Shown: positions 32,392 through 40,520 of the stretch, piece after piece | Layout: every line of letters starts with the position of its first letter | How positions within the stretch are numbered: position 1 is the stretch's first letter | Source: a marine gamma proteobacterium HTCC2089 | GTDB lineage: Bacteria > Pseudomonadota > Gammaproteobacteria > Pseudomonadales > Azotimanducaceae | Length of the DNA stretch: 43,196 bases | Direction: 5' to 3' | NCBI GenBank assembly: GCA_905182905.1 | Contig: CAJJDH010000003.1 | Location: 1 to 43,196 of the forward strand | The notes under the pieces: model-generated | What the model saw: only the letters and a program-made list of their open reading frames with translations | Told to the model about the DNA's origin: nothing | Database searches by the model: none | Made by a program: the position numbers and the translations under genes

Positions 32392-33818
32392 CAGGACTGA
32401 TCTACCTTCAATGCATAGCGTTGCTGAAGTTGCAGGCCATATTGTTTTAGGCTGTGCAAAAGGCCCAGTTTTTCAGGAGTCAAATCCGTAGCCTCTAACT
32501 CTGCTATGGTTTGATAGTACTTTGGTAAATTCAGCCAATCACCATCCTCGGTCAACTTTTCTTGCACAAACTCATGCCACTGACCTTGGTCCTGCTCAGA
32601 CATCCATTCTGGATAAGAGCGCGCTTTCATCCGCTGGGCTAGTGTTTGCAAACGTCGGTCACGAAAATCCATGTCCTGCCATTCGCCCTCCGCAATTGAG
32701 TTATGTAAATGGTTACAACGCGCCTTATCTTCCTCTTGCAGAAAGCCATCATACAAGCCAGCATCCACGTCATTGGCTTTGTCAGCAAAGCCCTGCAGGT
32801 ATACGCGCCGTATTTTTTCAGCAATTCCCGGCTGCTTGAGGCGCCGCGCCCGTTCCTTAATTTCGCGCATGGACAAACCCAAACGTGACATATTTTCATC
32901 GTCTAACACTTCAATAGGTGCAATAAACGGGCAACGATTGATGCGTATTTCTTTCAATGGCGGTCGCTCGTGATTGCCACGTGTAAATAATTTAGCGCGA
33001 ATTTCATCTTCGCTCCAATCAATCAATGACTGAATATCAGCTGCTAAATCTACGACAATAATAGAATTGGCATTGGTTGGGTGCCGACTCAGTGACATGA
33101 TCGGCGCGACGCCATAACGCTGGCGCGGATACATTGCACTGACATGTACGCATAATCTCGCGCCATAAGGTTCAAGGACTTTGCGCACCTGTTTTTTCCC
33201 GCGCAGACCAAAGTAGTAATCGAATAATTTGGGTTGGTGGGTTTTTATCAGCTTAGCCATACCTACTGTGGCATGTACATCAGACATAGCGTCATGGGCT
33301 TTGCCGTGATCAATACCATTGGCCTTAGTCAGCTCTTCCAATTTGTAGACAGGCAGGCCCTCTTCACTTTTAGGCCAGCTAATACCCTCTTGTCGCAGAG
33401 CGCCGGTAGCACGAACTAAGTCGATAAGGTCCCACCTAGAGTTACCGCTCTGCCATTCTCGAGCATAAGGGTCCATTAGGTTTCGGTAGAGGCTATATCG
33501 CATAAACTCGTCGTCAAATCGCAAACTGTTATAGCCCAGCGCACAAGTACCAGGCTCCGAAAAAAGCTGGTTAATTTTTGCTAAGGCTGCGCTTTCCTTT
33601 ATGCCCTCACGAGCGAGCAACTCGGGAGTAATACCAGTAACTAGAGTGGCGCCAGGGTTAGGTAAAACATCGTCAGGCAAGTTGATATAAGTACAGTATT
33701 CGTCGCCAATTGGGTTGAGGTCTGCATCGGTACGAAACCCGGCAAATTGAACAATGCGGTCCCATTTAGGATTTACACCTGTGGTTTCTAGGTCGTACCA
33801 ATAGAAACTATCTGCCAT
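32391..33818 (-). CDS. sbcB: Exodeoxyribonuclease I
   Basis: A 475-residue DEDD exonuclease. The opening FYWYDLETTGVNPKWDRIVQF supplies the ExoI acidic residues D9 and E11. GYNSLRFDDEFMRYSLYRNL and AHDAMSDVHATVGMAKLI give the remaining DEDDh blocks. The family-specific SH3-like and helical C-terminal parts follow (PFIAPIEVLD). Length and order match E. coli SbcB, a 3'-5' single-strand exonuclease in recombination and mismatch repair. The stop overlaps the ABC ATPase start by one base. It is divergent from the DASS transporter with only a 20-nt gap, so its promoter lies inside neighbouring coding sequence. Confidence 0.95.
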   Translation of the reverse strand: MADSFYWYDLETTGVNPKWDRIVQFAGFRTDADLNPIGDEYCTYINLPDDVLPNPGATLVTGITPELLAREGIKESAALAKINQLFSEPGTCALGYNSLRFDDEFMRYSLYRNLMDPYAREWQSGNSRWDLIDLVRATGALRQEGISWPKSEEGLPVYKLEELTKANGIDHGKAHDAMSDVHATVGMAKLIKTHQPKLFDYYFGLRGKKQVRKVLEPYGARLCVHVSAMYPRQRYGVAPIMSLSRHPTNANSIIVVDLAADIQSLIDWSEDEIRAKLFTRGNHERPPLKEIRINRCPFIAPIEVLDDENMSRLGLSMREIKERARRLKQPGIAEKIRRVYLQGFADKANDVDAGLYDGFLQEEDKARCNHLHNSIAEGEWQDMDFRDRRLQTLAQRMKARSYPEWMSEQDQGQWHEFVQEKLTEDGDWLNLPKYYQTIAELEATDLTPEKLGLLHSLKQYGLQLQQRYALKVDQS

Positions 33819-33838
33819 GTCAGTTAACCTCGCCCTGA

Positions 33839-35245
33839 ATGCAACAACGATACCCTAATATTAAAACCTTAGCCCTTCCAAGTGGGCCGGCATTTGCAAT
33901 TTTTGCCGGACTTTTAATGTGGTCTTCTACTGGCAACATGGATGCAGCCATTACGCTGGGGGTTACCGGCTGGGTGGTCATCTGGTGGATTTTTGAACCC
34001 ATCCCAATTCCAGCAACATCCTTGCTGCCTATGGCTTTGCTACCCATGATGGGTGTGCTCAGTGCTAAAGAGCTAGGGGCCGCTTACGGCAATCCACTGG
34101 TTCTACTCATGATGGGCGGCTTCTTGCTGGCCACAGCCCTTGAGCGAAGTGGTGCCCATCGTCGTATCGCCCTATATATGGTGCGTTTATTTGGTGGCAA
34201 TAGTTCACGCCGCTTGGTTTTTGGATTTATGCTCGCCAGTGCATTTCTAAGTATGTGGATATCCAATACCTCGACAACCCTGATGCTATTACCTGTCGCC
34301 TTGGCCGTGCTGGAAAAATCTAAAGATAGTGACCTTGCCGCGCCACTGCTACTGGGCATCGCCTATGCCGCGAGCATTGGCGGGATTGCCACACCAATAG
34401 GTACACCACCTAACTTAGTATTTATGGGTGTTTATACTGAAATAGTTGGCGCACCCATCTCATTTGGGCAATGGATGATGTGGGCTTTGCCCATTGCGCT
34501 GGTATTGCTGCCTATTGCCGCATTCTGGATTACCAGAAACATGAGTCATCAAGGTGATATCGAATTACCGGAAGTAGGTGCATGGCATTCTAGAGAACGC
34601 AGAGTATTCGCTGTTTTTGTCATCACGGCGCTTTTATGGGTCACCCGCACAGGGCCGTTTGGTGGCTGGAGCACTTGGTTTAGCGTGCCCTATACCAACG
34701 ATGCAATCGTTGCATTCCTTGCGGTTGTAGCACTCTTTGTTATACCCAGCGGTGAAAAAACAGCCGAGGGTAATGTTGTTCGCCTCATGGATTGGGAGAC
34801 TGCGGAGAAAATACCTTGGGGTATGTTATTGCTCTTTGGAGCGGGCATCACAATAGCCACAGCTTTTACCAACTCTGGATTAAGTACCAGTATAGGCAGT
34901 AGCCTGGAGCAGTTATCTGCACTACCTATTCTATTGATGATCGGAGTTTTATGCCTTGCGGTGACCTTCTTAACAGAAGTGACCAGCAACACAGCCACTA
35001 CAACTTTATTGATGCCAATTTTGGGCGCCGCGGCAGTAGGTGCTGGCTTTGATCCTATTTTATTTATGATACCGGCAGCGATGAGTGCTTCGTGCGCATT
35101 CATGTTGCCAGTTGCTACGCCGCCGAATGTGGTCACCTTTGCAACAGGTAGGTTCTCAATCCAAACCATGGTCCGAGAGGGCCTGGCATTGAACCTGTTT
35201 GGCGTTATTGTTATCAGCGTTGGCTGCTACCTGCTGCTCACCTGA
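33839..35245 (+). CDS. DASS/SLC13 family sodium-coupled anion symporter
   Basis: A 468-residue transporter with about 11-12 membrane helices. The two SNT motifs that form the sodium sites are clear: WISNTSTTLML (S142-T144) and EVTSNTATTTLL (S383-T385). The hairpin regions IATPIGTPPNLVF and LPVATPPNVVTFATG are the DASS signature. Members import C4-dicarboxylates, citrate or sulfate with Na+. Substrate not readable. The 3' end overlaps the convergent aminopeptidase gene by 90 nt. It starts 20 nt from the divergent sbcB gene. Confidence 0.9.
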   Translation: MQQRYPNIKTLALPSGPAFAIFAGLLMWSSTGNMDAAITLGVTGWVVIWWIFEPIPIPATSLLPMALLPMMGVLSAKELGAAYGNPLVLLMMGGFLLATALERSGAHRRIALYMVRLFGGNSSRRLVFGFMLASAFLSMWISNTSTTLMLLPVALAVLEKSKDSDLAAPLLLGIAYAASIGGIATPIGTPPNLVFMGVYTEIVGAPISFGQWMMWALPIALVLLPIAAFWITRNMSHQGDIELPEVGAWHSRERRVFAVFVITALLWVTRTGPFGGWSTWFSVPYTNDAIVAFLAVVALFVIPSGEKTAEGNVVRLMDWETAEKIPWGMLLLFGAGITIATAFTNSGLSTSIGSSLEQLSALPILLMIGVLCLAVTFLTEVTSNTATTTLLMPILGAAAVGAGFDPILFMIPAAMSASCAFMLPVATPPNVVTFATGRFSIQTMVREGLALNLFGVIVISVGCYLLLT

Positions 35246-36346
35246 TTCGTCCATCTCAGGCCCATTGGCCGCGGACTGCACTAATTGGGCCAAAGCAGAT
35301 TGGCGCTCTAAGGTCGGTAATTCTGCCAATTGCGCAACCTCTACATAGAACTCCGCCCAGTTACCTTTAACGCGATCGAATAATTGCTGGAATGCAGGAA
35401 GGTAATCTTCATAGGTACCTAGGGAAACTAAAAACGCGTTGTTAAAGTGATCACTCATTAACTTATCGTACCTGCCCCCACCAAGGCTCTCCCGATTTTC
35501 TTGATAACAAACTTGTATGTGAGCAAGATACTTTTGCCGAGTTAGCATAATCGCCCGGGGACCACGCTCTTTATCTGCATAAATTGCCGCGAGATCGGCT
35601 TTGCTCCGTAACGCGAAATCTTTGAATATTCGCCACTGCGCACTCTGCCCAAGCCATCTTTTGTAGGCGAGTGGTTTATCAAGCTTGACAGATTGCGACC
35701 ACTCCAAAGCACCCTGCCTACCAACAAAACTGGCAAAACTCTCATTAAACGCTGCGCTACCGGGCACCCATACTTTGCTGTGGGCAAGCTCATGGAACAA
35801 CAACCGAGCTAGAGATAATGGCGAGTAATCAATAAAACTACTCAGTATCGGGTCATTGAACCAACCTAAAGTTGAATAGGCGGAGACACCACCTACATAG
35901 GTTTCAAAACCCAAACGTTGGTACTTCTGCGCAAAAGCTAGCGCATCTTCTTTGGCGTAATACCCCCTATAAGGCGCGCACCCCGCAATTGGATAACACC
36001 AGGTCCGGGCTTGCATTTGCAAAGGCTGAGCTGCAAAAACATTCCAAACCACATAGTCGCCAGGCAACTGTACATAACGCGCATATTTACTGCCCACATC
36101 GAGTAACAACCTTGTTTCAGCGTGCTGCAAAATTTTCTCGCTCAACTGAAGTTGTTGCCGCAGTGCTTTCGGTGTCTGTGGGTCATCTAGCACTGTGCTA
36201 ACCGGCTGACTACTGAGCATAATTCCTAGGTGCCCTGTCACAGCCTGGTTGTAGAATCCAAGATGCTCACAGCCGCTAAGCAAACAAAGGTATAAACCCA
36301 AGAGTATTATTTTGAAGTTGCCGCGCAACTCTGTGAGTGCCAACAT
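35156..36346 (-). CDS. Lipoprotein aminopeptidase of the DUF2265/Aminopep family (PF10023)
   Basis: From ATG 36346 the protein has 396 residues. It starts with a lipoprotein signal (IILLGLYLCLLSGC, lipobox LLSGC). HELAH (H185, E186, H189) is a zinc-peptidase motif inside RLLFHELAHSKVWVPGSAAFNESFASFVGRQG, the mark of PF10023 putative aminopeptidases. Upstream starts back to 36667 would add a long non-homologous region over the acyltransferase gene and are unlikely. An ATG at 36352 is equally possible. The last 30 residues overlap the symporter gene antisense and are not family-typical. It is divergent from the acyltransferase. Confidence 0.82.
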   Translation of the reverse strand: MLALTELRGNFKIILLGLYLCLLSGCEHLGFYNQAVTGHLGIMLSSQPVSTVLDDPQTPKALRQQLQLSEKILQHAETRLLLDVGSKYARYVQLPGDYVVWNVFAAQPLQMQARTWCYPIAGCAPYRGYYAKEDALAFAQKYQRLGFETYVGGVSAYSTLGWFNDPILSSFIDYSPLSLARLLFHELAHSKVWVPGSAAFNESFASFVGRQGALEWSQSVKLDKPLAYKRWLGQSAQWRIFKDFALRSKADLAAIYADKERGPRAIMLTRQKYLAHIQVCYQENRESLGGGRYDKLMSDHFNNAFLVSLGTYEDYLPAFQQLFDRVKGNWAEFYVEVAQLAELPTLERQSALAQLVQSAANGPEMDESGEQQVAANADNNNAKQVQCQALSDHGLD

Positions 36347-36377
36347 AACCATTCCGGCCAATTTAACGAGTTCGTTC

Positions 36378-37283
36378 ATGCATTTTCTCAAAGCAACCTT
36401 AGCCTTTATTGCCATTGTAATTGCGACAGTCTGCATGTGCACTGCGCTTACTTGGTGGGCCACCAAACTGTTGTGGTTAAAAGGCTCCGCCCGCTCGCAA
36501 AATCTGCAGAAGATGGATAAGGTCATTATTGGGTGGACTAAAGCTAATCGCTGGACCTTCAAGAAACTGAATTTAGTCAACGTCAATATTACTTGGCATG
36601 ACCAAGAACAAGTTTCTCCGGAAAACTGGTACTTGGTAGTTTGCAACCACCAAACTTGGACAGACATCTTGTTACTCCAAACCTATCTCTTAGATGATTT
36701 ACCACCGCTCAAATTTTTCACCAAAGCACAATTGATTTGGATCCCCTTTATTGGACTTGCTATGTATGCACTGGGATTCCCTTATGTTAAGCGGGTTAAT
36801 AAGGCGCAAATCAAACAAAAACCTGAGCTACGTAACGCCGACCGCGACAACGTCTTGATGGCGTGTGAGCGGTTTAAAAACCACCCGACGAGTATTCTTA
36901 ACTTTGTTGAAGGCACCCGCTATACGAGAGAAAAACATGGGCGCCAAAATAGCGAGTTTAAGAATTTGTTACGGCCCAAGGCTGGCGGGATAGAGTACGT
37001 GCTGCAGGGTATGGACCAGCACCTGCACCGACTTGTTGAGGTCACTCTAGTTTACCCGGACGCAGTGCCGTCCTTTGGCTATTTTTTACAGGGTAAATGT
37101 CAGCGGGTAGATATTGATATACGGCATCATGCGATACCCGATTGGACCTCCACCCCAGAAACCACCGAACGCAAAACAGAAATCGTGCAATGGGTGAAAA
37201 ATATTTGGCTAGCAAAAGACCAGCGTATTACCCAAACCATGGAACAGTACGAGATTAACCCAGTACAGTCTGAGCAACTCTAA
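36378..37283 (+). CDS. Acyltransferase, PlsC/YihG-like lysophospholipid acyltransferase
   Basis: A 301-residue membrane acyltransferase from ATG 36378. An N-terminal membrane segment (ATLAFIAIVIATVCMC) precedes the HX4D motif NHQTWTD (H91, D96), then FFTKAQLIWIPFIG, and the EGTRYT block (E178) with FVEGTR. These four blocks define 1-acylglycerol-3-phosphate acyltransferase-type enzymes, with closest look to E. coli YihG. The GC-poor 5' extension to 36312 overlaps the aminopeptidase gene and is not needed. The 3' end overlaps the next, convergent, gene by 4 nt. Role: phospholipid acyl remodelling at the inner membrane, by family. Confidence 0.87.
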   Translation: MHFLKATLAFIAIVIATVCMCTALTWWATKLLWLKGSARSQNLQKMDKVIIGWTKANRWTFKKLNLVNVNITWHDQEQVSPENWYLVVCNHQTWTDILLLQTYLLDDLPPLKFFTKAQLIWIPFIGLAMYALGFPYVKRVNKAQIKQKPELRNADRDNVLMACERFKNHPTSILNFVEGTRYTREKHGRQNSEFKNLLRPKAGGIEYVLQGMDQHLHRLVEVTLVYPDAVPSFGYFLQGKCQRVDIDIRHHAIPDWTSTPETTERKTEIVQWVKNIWLAKDQRITQTMEQYEINPVQSEQL

Positions 37284-38029
37284 AGACCTGGCGTTGAGGC
37301 TGGGGCAATCTGCCTACTAATATTGGCTAGGGCTTTCTCCAATGCAACTATACGCTTGTTCACAGCCAGCCTATTAGCATCCATTGCTAGCACCGCTTCG
37401 CTATTGTCTTTCACTTGACCACTCAGCTCAGAGTTAAGGTTAGCGACAGATTGAGAGGCAATATTGGTTTTATCCGTAAGATCACGCTGCACTCTGAGCA
37501 TTTGCTGCACTTGTAATTCTAGGCTGGTCAATTGATCTATAACGGTTTGCTGATCTGCCAAAGCTTCATCATGGCGACTACTGGCGGCCTTTAGATCTCT
37601 GTTACTAGCCAGAACACCTCTCATCGATTGATCTAATTTGGCAACTTTGCTTTGATTTTCCTTAATCCAGTTGCGGTTGCGCTCATTGGCAATTGACCAC
37701 AATTTGCGAATTTCAGATTCCCAAAGATTTATCTGTTGCTTTGTATCTTCCCCGCCTTGGCTCATGGCGCTATCTGTAGCGGAGAGGCGCTCTTCAAGTT
37801 TAATCAAGCGGCTATCAGCACTTTTTAATTCTGCTTCCGTTGCGACCAAAAGTTGCTGCTGGTTAGCGATAAACCAGCCGGCACCCAACAAACCCGCTAC
37901 CAGCAACGCAAGGATAAGGGTATTGGCTAAACTGCGCCCAGAATTGCTACCTTGCGACCTGCGACTATTGCTTTGGCGATAGTTGCCTCCAGCTTGAGTA
38001 GAGAGCGGATCTTCTGGCATGTCACTCAT
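37280..38029 (-). CDS. Membrane-anchored coiled-coil protein, unknown
   Basis: A 249-residue protein. The first 32 residues are a polar, Ser/Arg-rich cytoplasmic segment, then comes one membrane helix (TLILALLVAGLLGAGWFIA, about 37-55). The rest is heptad-like helical coil rich in Gln, Glu, Leu and Ala (ELKSADSRLIKLEERLSATD and onward to 240). No enzyme motif is visible. The shape resembles envelope scaffold or division proteins such as those anchoring to cell-wall machinery, but I cannot name a family. Its start faces the 416-nt gap before the Hvf operon. Confidence 0.65.
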   Translation of the reverse strand: MSDMPEDPLSTQAGGNYRQSNSRRSQGSNSGRSLANTLILALLVAGLLGAGWFIANQQQLLVATEAELKSADSRLIKLEERLSATDSAMSQGGEDTKQQINLWESEIRKLWSIANERNRNWIKENQSKVAKLDQSMRGVLASNRDLKAASSRHDEALADQQTVIDQLTSLELQVQQMLRVQRDLTDKTNIASQSVANLNSELSGQVKDNSEAVLAMDANRLAVNKRIVALEKALANISRQIAPASTPGL

Positions 38030-38445
38030 AAAAATCTCACATTTCGATTAGCCAAGAGTATAAAAACTAATCCAGCGAAAGAAAGGTTTTCTCGGCACTT
38101 TTTGTGTTTTCGACACATTCTCAAGAGAACAAATGAGACTAGAGGAAAATCACAAATTGCCAAGCCTACTGTTGCCGACAACTTTTCTTAACAAAATTTT
38201 GCATCTAACGGCGGCTAAGTCGTCATATTTTGCCCTCATGCTTTACCGCTGAACACCCAAACCCTCTACTTTATACAGATAACTAGACCGCTTATCTGAC
38301 AAACGACCCCACTCAACAATCTGCAAAGCCGCTCCCTCCAAATACTCGTAATCTCTAGATTCGTGAATCAAAACCTCAAAATTTAGGCTTTGGGTCCGCT
38401 AAGTTAAATTGAAAATATTCCGAATAAAATAGTAAGGAGACTGAA
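38030..38445. promoter_or_regulatory. Gene-free leader and promoter region before the RiPP operon
   Basis: A 416-nt stretch with no plausible gene. It must hold the promoters of the divergent coiled-coil gene and the rightward hvf operon. GATTC-GT-GAATC (38358-38369) is a 12-bp interrupted palindrome about 77 nt before the hvfA start and is a candidate operator. The region is AT-rich near the start. AAGGAG (38434-38439) is the hvfA ribosome site, 6 nt before the ATG. I cannot place a confident sigma-70 -35/-10 pair; an alternative sigma factor is possible. Confidence 0.5.
38358..38369. promoter_or_regulatory. Interrupted palindrome upstream of hvfA
   Basis: GATTC and GAATC are perfect inverted halves around GT. 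The site is 77 nt from the hvfA start codon and could be an operator for copper or oxidative control. No regulator gene is adjacent. Assignment is speculative. Confidence 0.35.
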
Positions 38446-38850
38446 ATGTCTAACAAGTTAGTTAAATCACCTTTATCCATTGCCGTAAGCGCTGCACTAA
38501 GTGTTTCTGTAGCCTGCATCCCATCTGTGAATGCGGATCAAAATCCATTCGCCATGAAAGAACTAAATTCTGGCTACATGCAGTTTGCCGAAGGCAAGTG
38601 CGGCGAAGGTAAATGCGGTGAGTCCAAAGGCGACGAAGGCAAATGCGGCGAAGGCAAGTGCGGTGAGTCCAAAGGCGGCGAAGGCAAATGTGGTGAAGGC
38701 AAGTGCGGTGAGTCCAAAGGCGGCGAAGGCAAATGTGGCGAAGGCAAGTGCGGCGAGTCCAAAGCCAGCGAAGGCAAGTGTGGCGAAGGCAAGTGCGGTG
38801 AGTCCAAAACCAGCGAAGGCAAGTGTGGCGAAGGCAAGTGCGGTAGCTAA
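38446..38850 (+). CDS. hvfA: HvfA-like RiPP precursor (bufferin-type), twelve EGKCG motifs
   Basis: A 134-residue secreted precursor. Residues 1-30 are a Sec signal peptide (SPLSIAVSAALSVSVACIP, cleavage likely after VNA). After an 18-residue spacer come five 15-residue units EGKCGEGKCGESKxx (xx = GD, GG, GG, AS, TS) plus EGKCGEGKCGS. That gives 12 EGKCG motifs and 12 core cysteines. In HvfA and bufferin-type RiPPs an MNIO enzyme converts the cysteines of such motifs to oxazolone/thioamide or thiooxazole groups that bind copper. Immediately followed by the MNIO, DUF2063 and DoxX genes. Strong ribosome site AAGGAG. Modification and copper binding are by homology, not shown here. Confidence 0.9.
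   Translation: MSNKLVKSPLSIAVSAALSVSVACIPSVNADQNPFAMKELNSGYMQFAEGKCGEGKCGESKGDEGKCGEGKCGESKGGEGKCGEGKCGESKGGEGKCGEGKCGESKASEGKCGEGKCGESKTSEGKCGEGKCGS
38590..38847 (+). repeat. Tandem 45-bp coding repeats in hvfA
   Basis: Five full 45-bp units and one partial unit. Units differ mainly in the last two codons and in third-base changes (AAG/AAA, TGC/TGT). The high DNA identity points to recent expansion or gene-conversion-like homogenisation, so copy number may vary between strains. The same repeat creates long open frames on all strands, which are artefacts. Confidence 0.9.
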
Positions 38851-38858
38851 TAGGTACC

Positions 38859-39704
38859 ATGTCTCCTAAGCCAGTAATGAGCGGCGCAGGTCTTGGTCTG
38901 CGCCGCTCCTTTATCGATGATCTTTCTACAAGCTTCCCTCAGTCGGTTAACTTTTTAGAAGTTGCGCCAGAAAATTGGATTGATGTAGGCGGCCGTTTCG
39001 CTGCGGCTCTAGAACATGCAACCTCTCACGCGCCCCTAGTCTGTCACGGCTTATCTCTCAATCTCGGAGGATTGGCACCAATTGATGAAGCTTTTGTACA
39101 TCGAGTAAAAAACTTTTTGGCAACTTTTCAAGTTACACACTACAGCGAACACTTAAGTTATTGCGCTGACGAAGGTCACCTTTATGACCTAATGCCAATT
39201 CCATTTACGAGTGCTGCAGTTAACCACGTAGCTGACAGAATCAAACGTGTCCAAGACATTTTAGGCCACCGCATAGCCGTAGAGAACGTTTCCTATTACG
39301 CAGCCCCGGGCAAAAGTATGGACGAAATTGAGTTCCTTAATTCAGTCTTAGAACAAGCTGATTGCCAACTTCTGCTCGATGTTAACAATATTTATGTAAA
39401 CAGCATCAATCACAACTACGACCCAGTCGATTTTCTGCAAGCTTTACCAGGTGACCGAATCGCATATGGACATATCGCCGGTCACTACAACGAGGCCGAA
39501 GACTTGCTGGTCGACACACATGGCGCGGATATAATTGATCCGGTCTGGTCGCTTCTTGAACAAGCCTATGATCATTTTGGCGTTTTCCCAACACTACTAG
39601 AACGGGACTTTAATATTCCCTCCGTTACGGACTTAATATCCGAGGTAGACCAGATAAGTGCTATCCAGGAAAAATTTGCCACCTCCGCAGAAGTACGGGT
39701 CTGA
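38859..39704 (+). CDS. hvfB: DUF692 multinuclear non-heme iron oxidase, HvfB-like RiPP maturase
   Basis: A 281-residue DUF692 (MNIO) TIM-barrel protein: EVAPENW, HGLSLNLGG, THYSEHLSYCADEGHLYDLMPIPF, IAVENVSYYA, LLLDVNNIYVNSINH, RIAYGHIAGHYN, VDTHGADIIDPVW and ERDFNIPS appear in order. The His, Asp, Asn and Glu in these blocks form the multi-iron site. Enzymes of this family oxidise cysteine in the adjacent precursor peptide to copper-binding heterocycles. It begins 8 nt after the precursor stop, and the next gene starts 4 nt after its own stop. The operon order and sequences match HvfB. Confidence 0.93.
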   Translation: MSPKPVMSGAGLGLRRSFIDDLSTSFPQSVNFLEVAPENWIDVGGRFAAALEHATSHAPLVCHGLSLNLGGLAPIDEAFVHRVKNFLATFQVTHYSEHLSYCADEGHLYDLMPIPFTSAAVNHVADRIKRVQDILGHRIAVENVSYYAAPGKSMDEIEFLNSVLEQADCQLLLDVNNIYVNSINHNYDPVDFLQALPGDRIAYGHIAGHYNEAEDLLVDTHGADIIDPVWSLLEQAYDHFGVFPTLLERDFNIPSVTDLISEVDQISAIQEKFATSAEVRV

Positions 39705-39708
39705 ATCA

Positions 39709-40488
39709 ATGCAAGCAAATTTCAAAGAGGTACAAAAAGCCTTTACCGCCCATATGCGAGATCCTTCAGTAAACTCTGGGCCAGCGGATATCGAAGATAG
39801 AAGGCTGAAAATTTATCGAGACCTAGTTTTCAATAACATTAACTCCTTGATCTCCGGCAGCTTTCCAGTTCTGAAAACCATTTATCCAGACCAAAAATGG
39901 TTATCTCTGATAAGGGCTTTTGTTCGAGACCATATCTCGCACACACCACATTTCCCTAAAATGCCACAGGAATTCTTAACGTTCCTAAAAGAAGTAGAGC
40001 AACAGGGTACCCTTGAATTTCCCTTTACCTGGGAACTAGCACACTACGAATGGTTAGAGCTGGCTATTGATTTAGATACCCGCAATATCATTCACAAACC
40101 TGCGGCTAACGCGGAATTATTTCTTGAGCAATGTCCTGTAATAAACCCTATCTCCACTACTGTAGGGTTTAACTGGCCCGTCCATGAAATCGGGCCAGAC
40201 CACCTACCAGAAGAGTTGCCAGAACAACCTACCTATATCGTTGTGTACCGAAATGCAGGACTCAAAACGGGTTTTATGGAATTGAACCCGCTTGCTGCCA
40301 TGTTGTTAGAAAAAATCAGCGCAGACGAAAATCGAACTGGGCAAGAAATTTTGCTACAGATCAGTAAAGAAATAGATCACCCCGACCCAAGCATAATTGT
40401 TCAGGGCGGCTGTGAATTGATGTACCAAATGACAGCTAAACACATCCTTTTGGGCACGCAAAAAAAACATAAGCAAGCGAAAACTTAA
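39709..40488 (+). CDS. hvfC: DUF2063 protein, HvfC-like RiPP maturation partner
   Basis: A 259-residue DUF2063 protein from ATG 39709: N-terminal QANFKEVQKAFTAHMRDPS, RLKIYRDLVFNNINSLISGSFPVLKTIYP near 40, then RAFVRDHISHTPHFPKMPQEFLTFL and ELAHYEWLELAID near 110. These are the family signature; such proteins form a complex with the DUF692 enzyme and help bind the precursor. The C-terminal part (about 150-250) is an extension with FNWPVHEIGPDHLPEE. An upstream GTG at 39658 is possible but overlaps hvfB by 47 nt. Starts 4 nt after hvfB. Confidence 0.9.
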   Translation: MQANFKEVQKAFTAHMRDPSVNSGPADIEDRRLKIYRDLVFNNINSLISGSFPVLKTIYPDQKWLSLIRAFVRDHISHTPHFPKMPQEFLTFLKEVEQQGTLEFPFTWELAHYEWLELAIDLDTRNIIHKPAANAELFLEQCPVINPISTTVGFNWPVHEIGPDHLPEELPEQPTYIVVYRNAGLKTGFMELNPLAAMLLEKISADENRTGQEILLQISKEIDHPDPSIIVQGGCELMYQMTAKHILLGTQKKHKQAKT

Positions 40489-40520
40489 CCCTCTATATAC
40501 CTCTAGCAAGGAGCTTTCCC

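Noticed and set aside
36312-36377. Upstream start of the acyltransferase at 36312
   Set aside because: It would overlap the divergent aminopeptidase start, and its 22 residues are not family-like.
35156-36667. 503-residue version of the aminopeptidase reaching to 36667
   Set aside because: The extra 107 residues lie antisense over the acyltransferase gene and precede a clear lipoprotein signal at the chosen start.
38590-38847. CRISPR-like array
   Set aside because: The repeat is in frame, 45 bp with no unique spacers, and encodes a defined motif; no cas gene is near.
38462-38860. Long open frames on the minus strand and in another plus frame across hvfA
   Set aside because: They arise from the 45-bp periodic repeat, give Cys/Arg/Leu-rich or Pro/His-rich nonsense proteins, and the plus-strand frame has the signal peptide and strong ribosome site.
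39658-39708. GTG start of hvfC at 39658
   Set aside because: It overlaps hvfB by 47 nt; the ATG at 39709 begins at the family N terminus, 4 nt after the hvfB stop.
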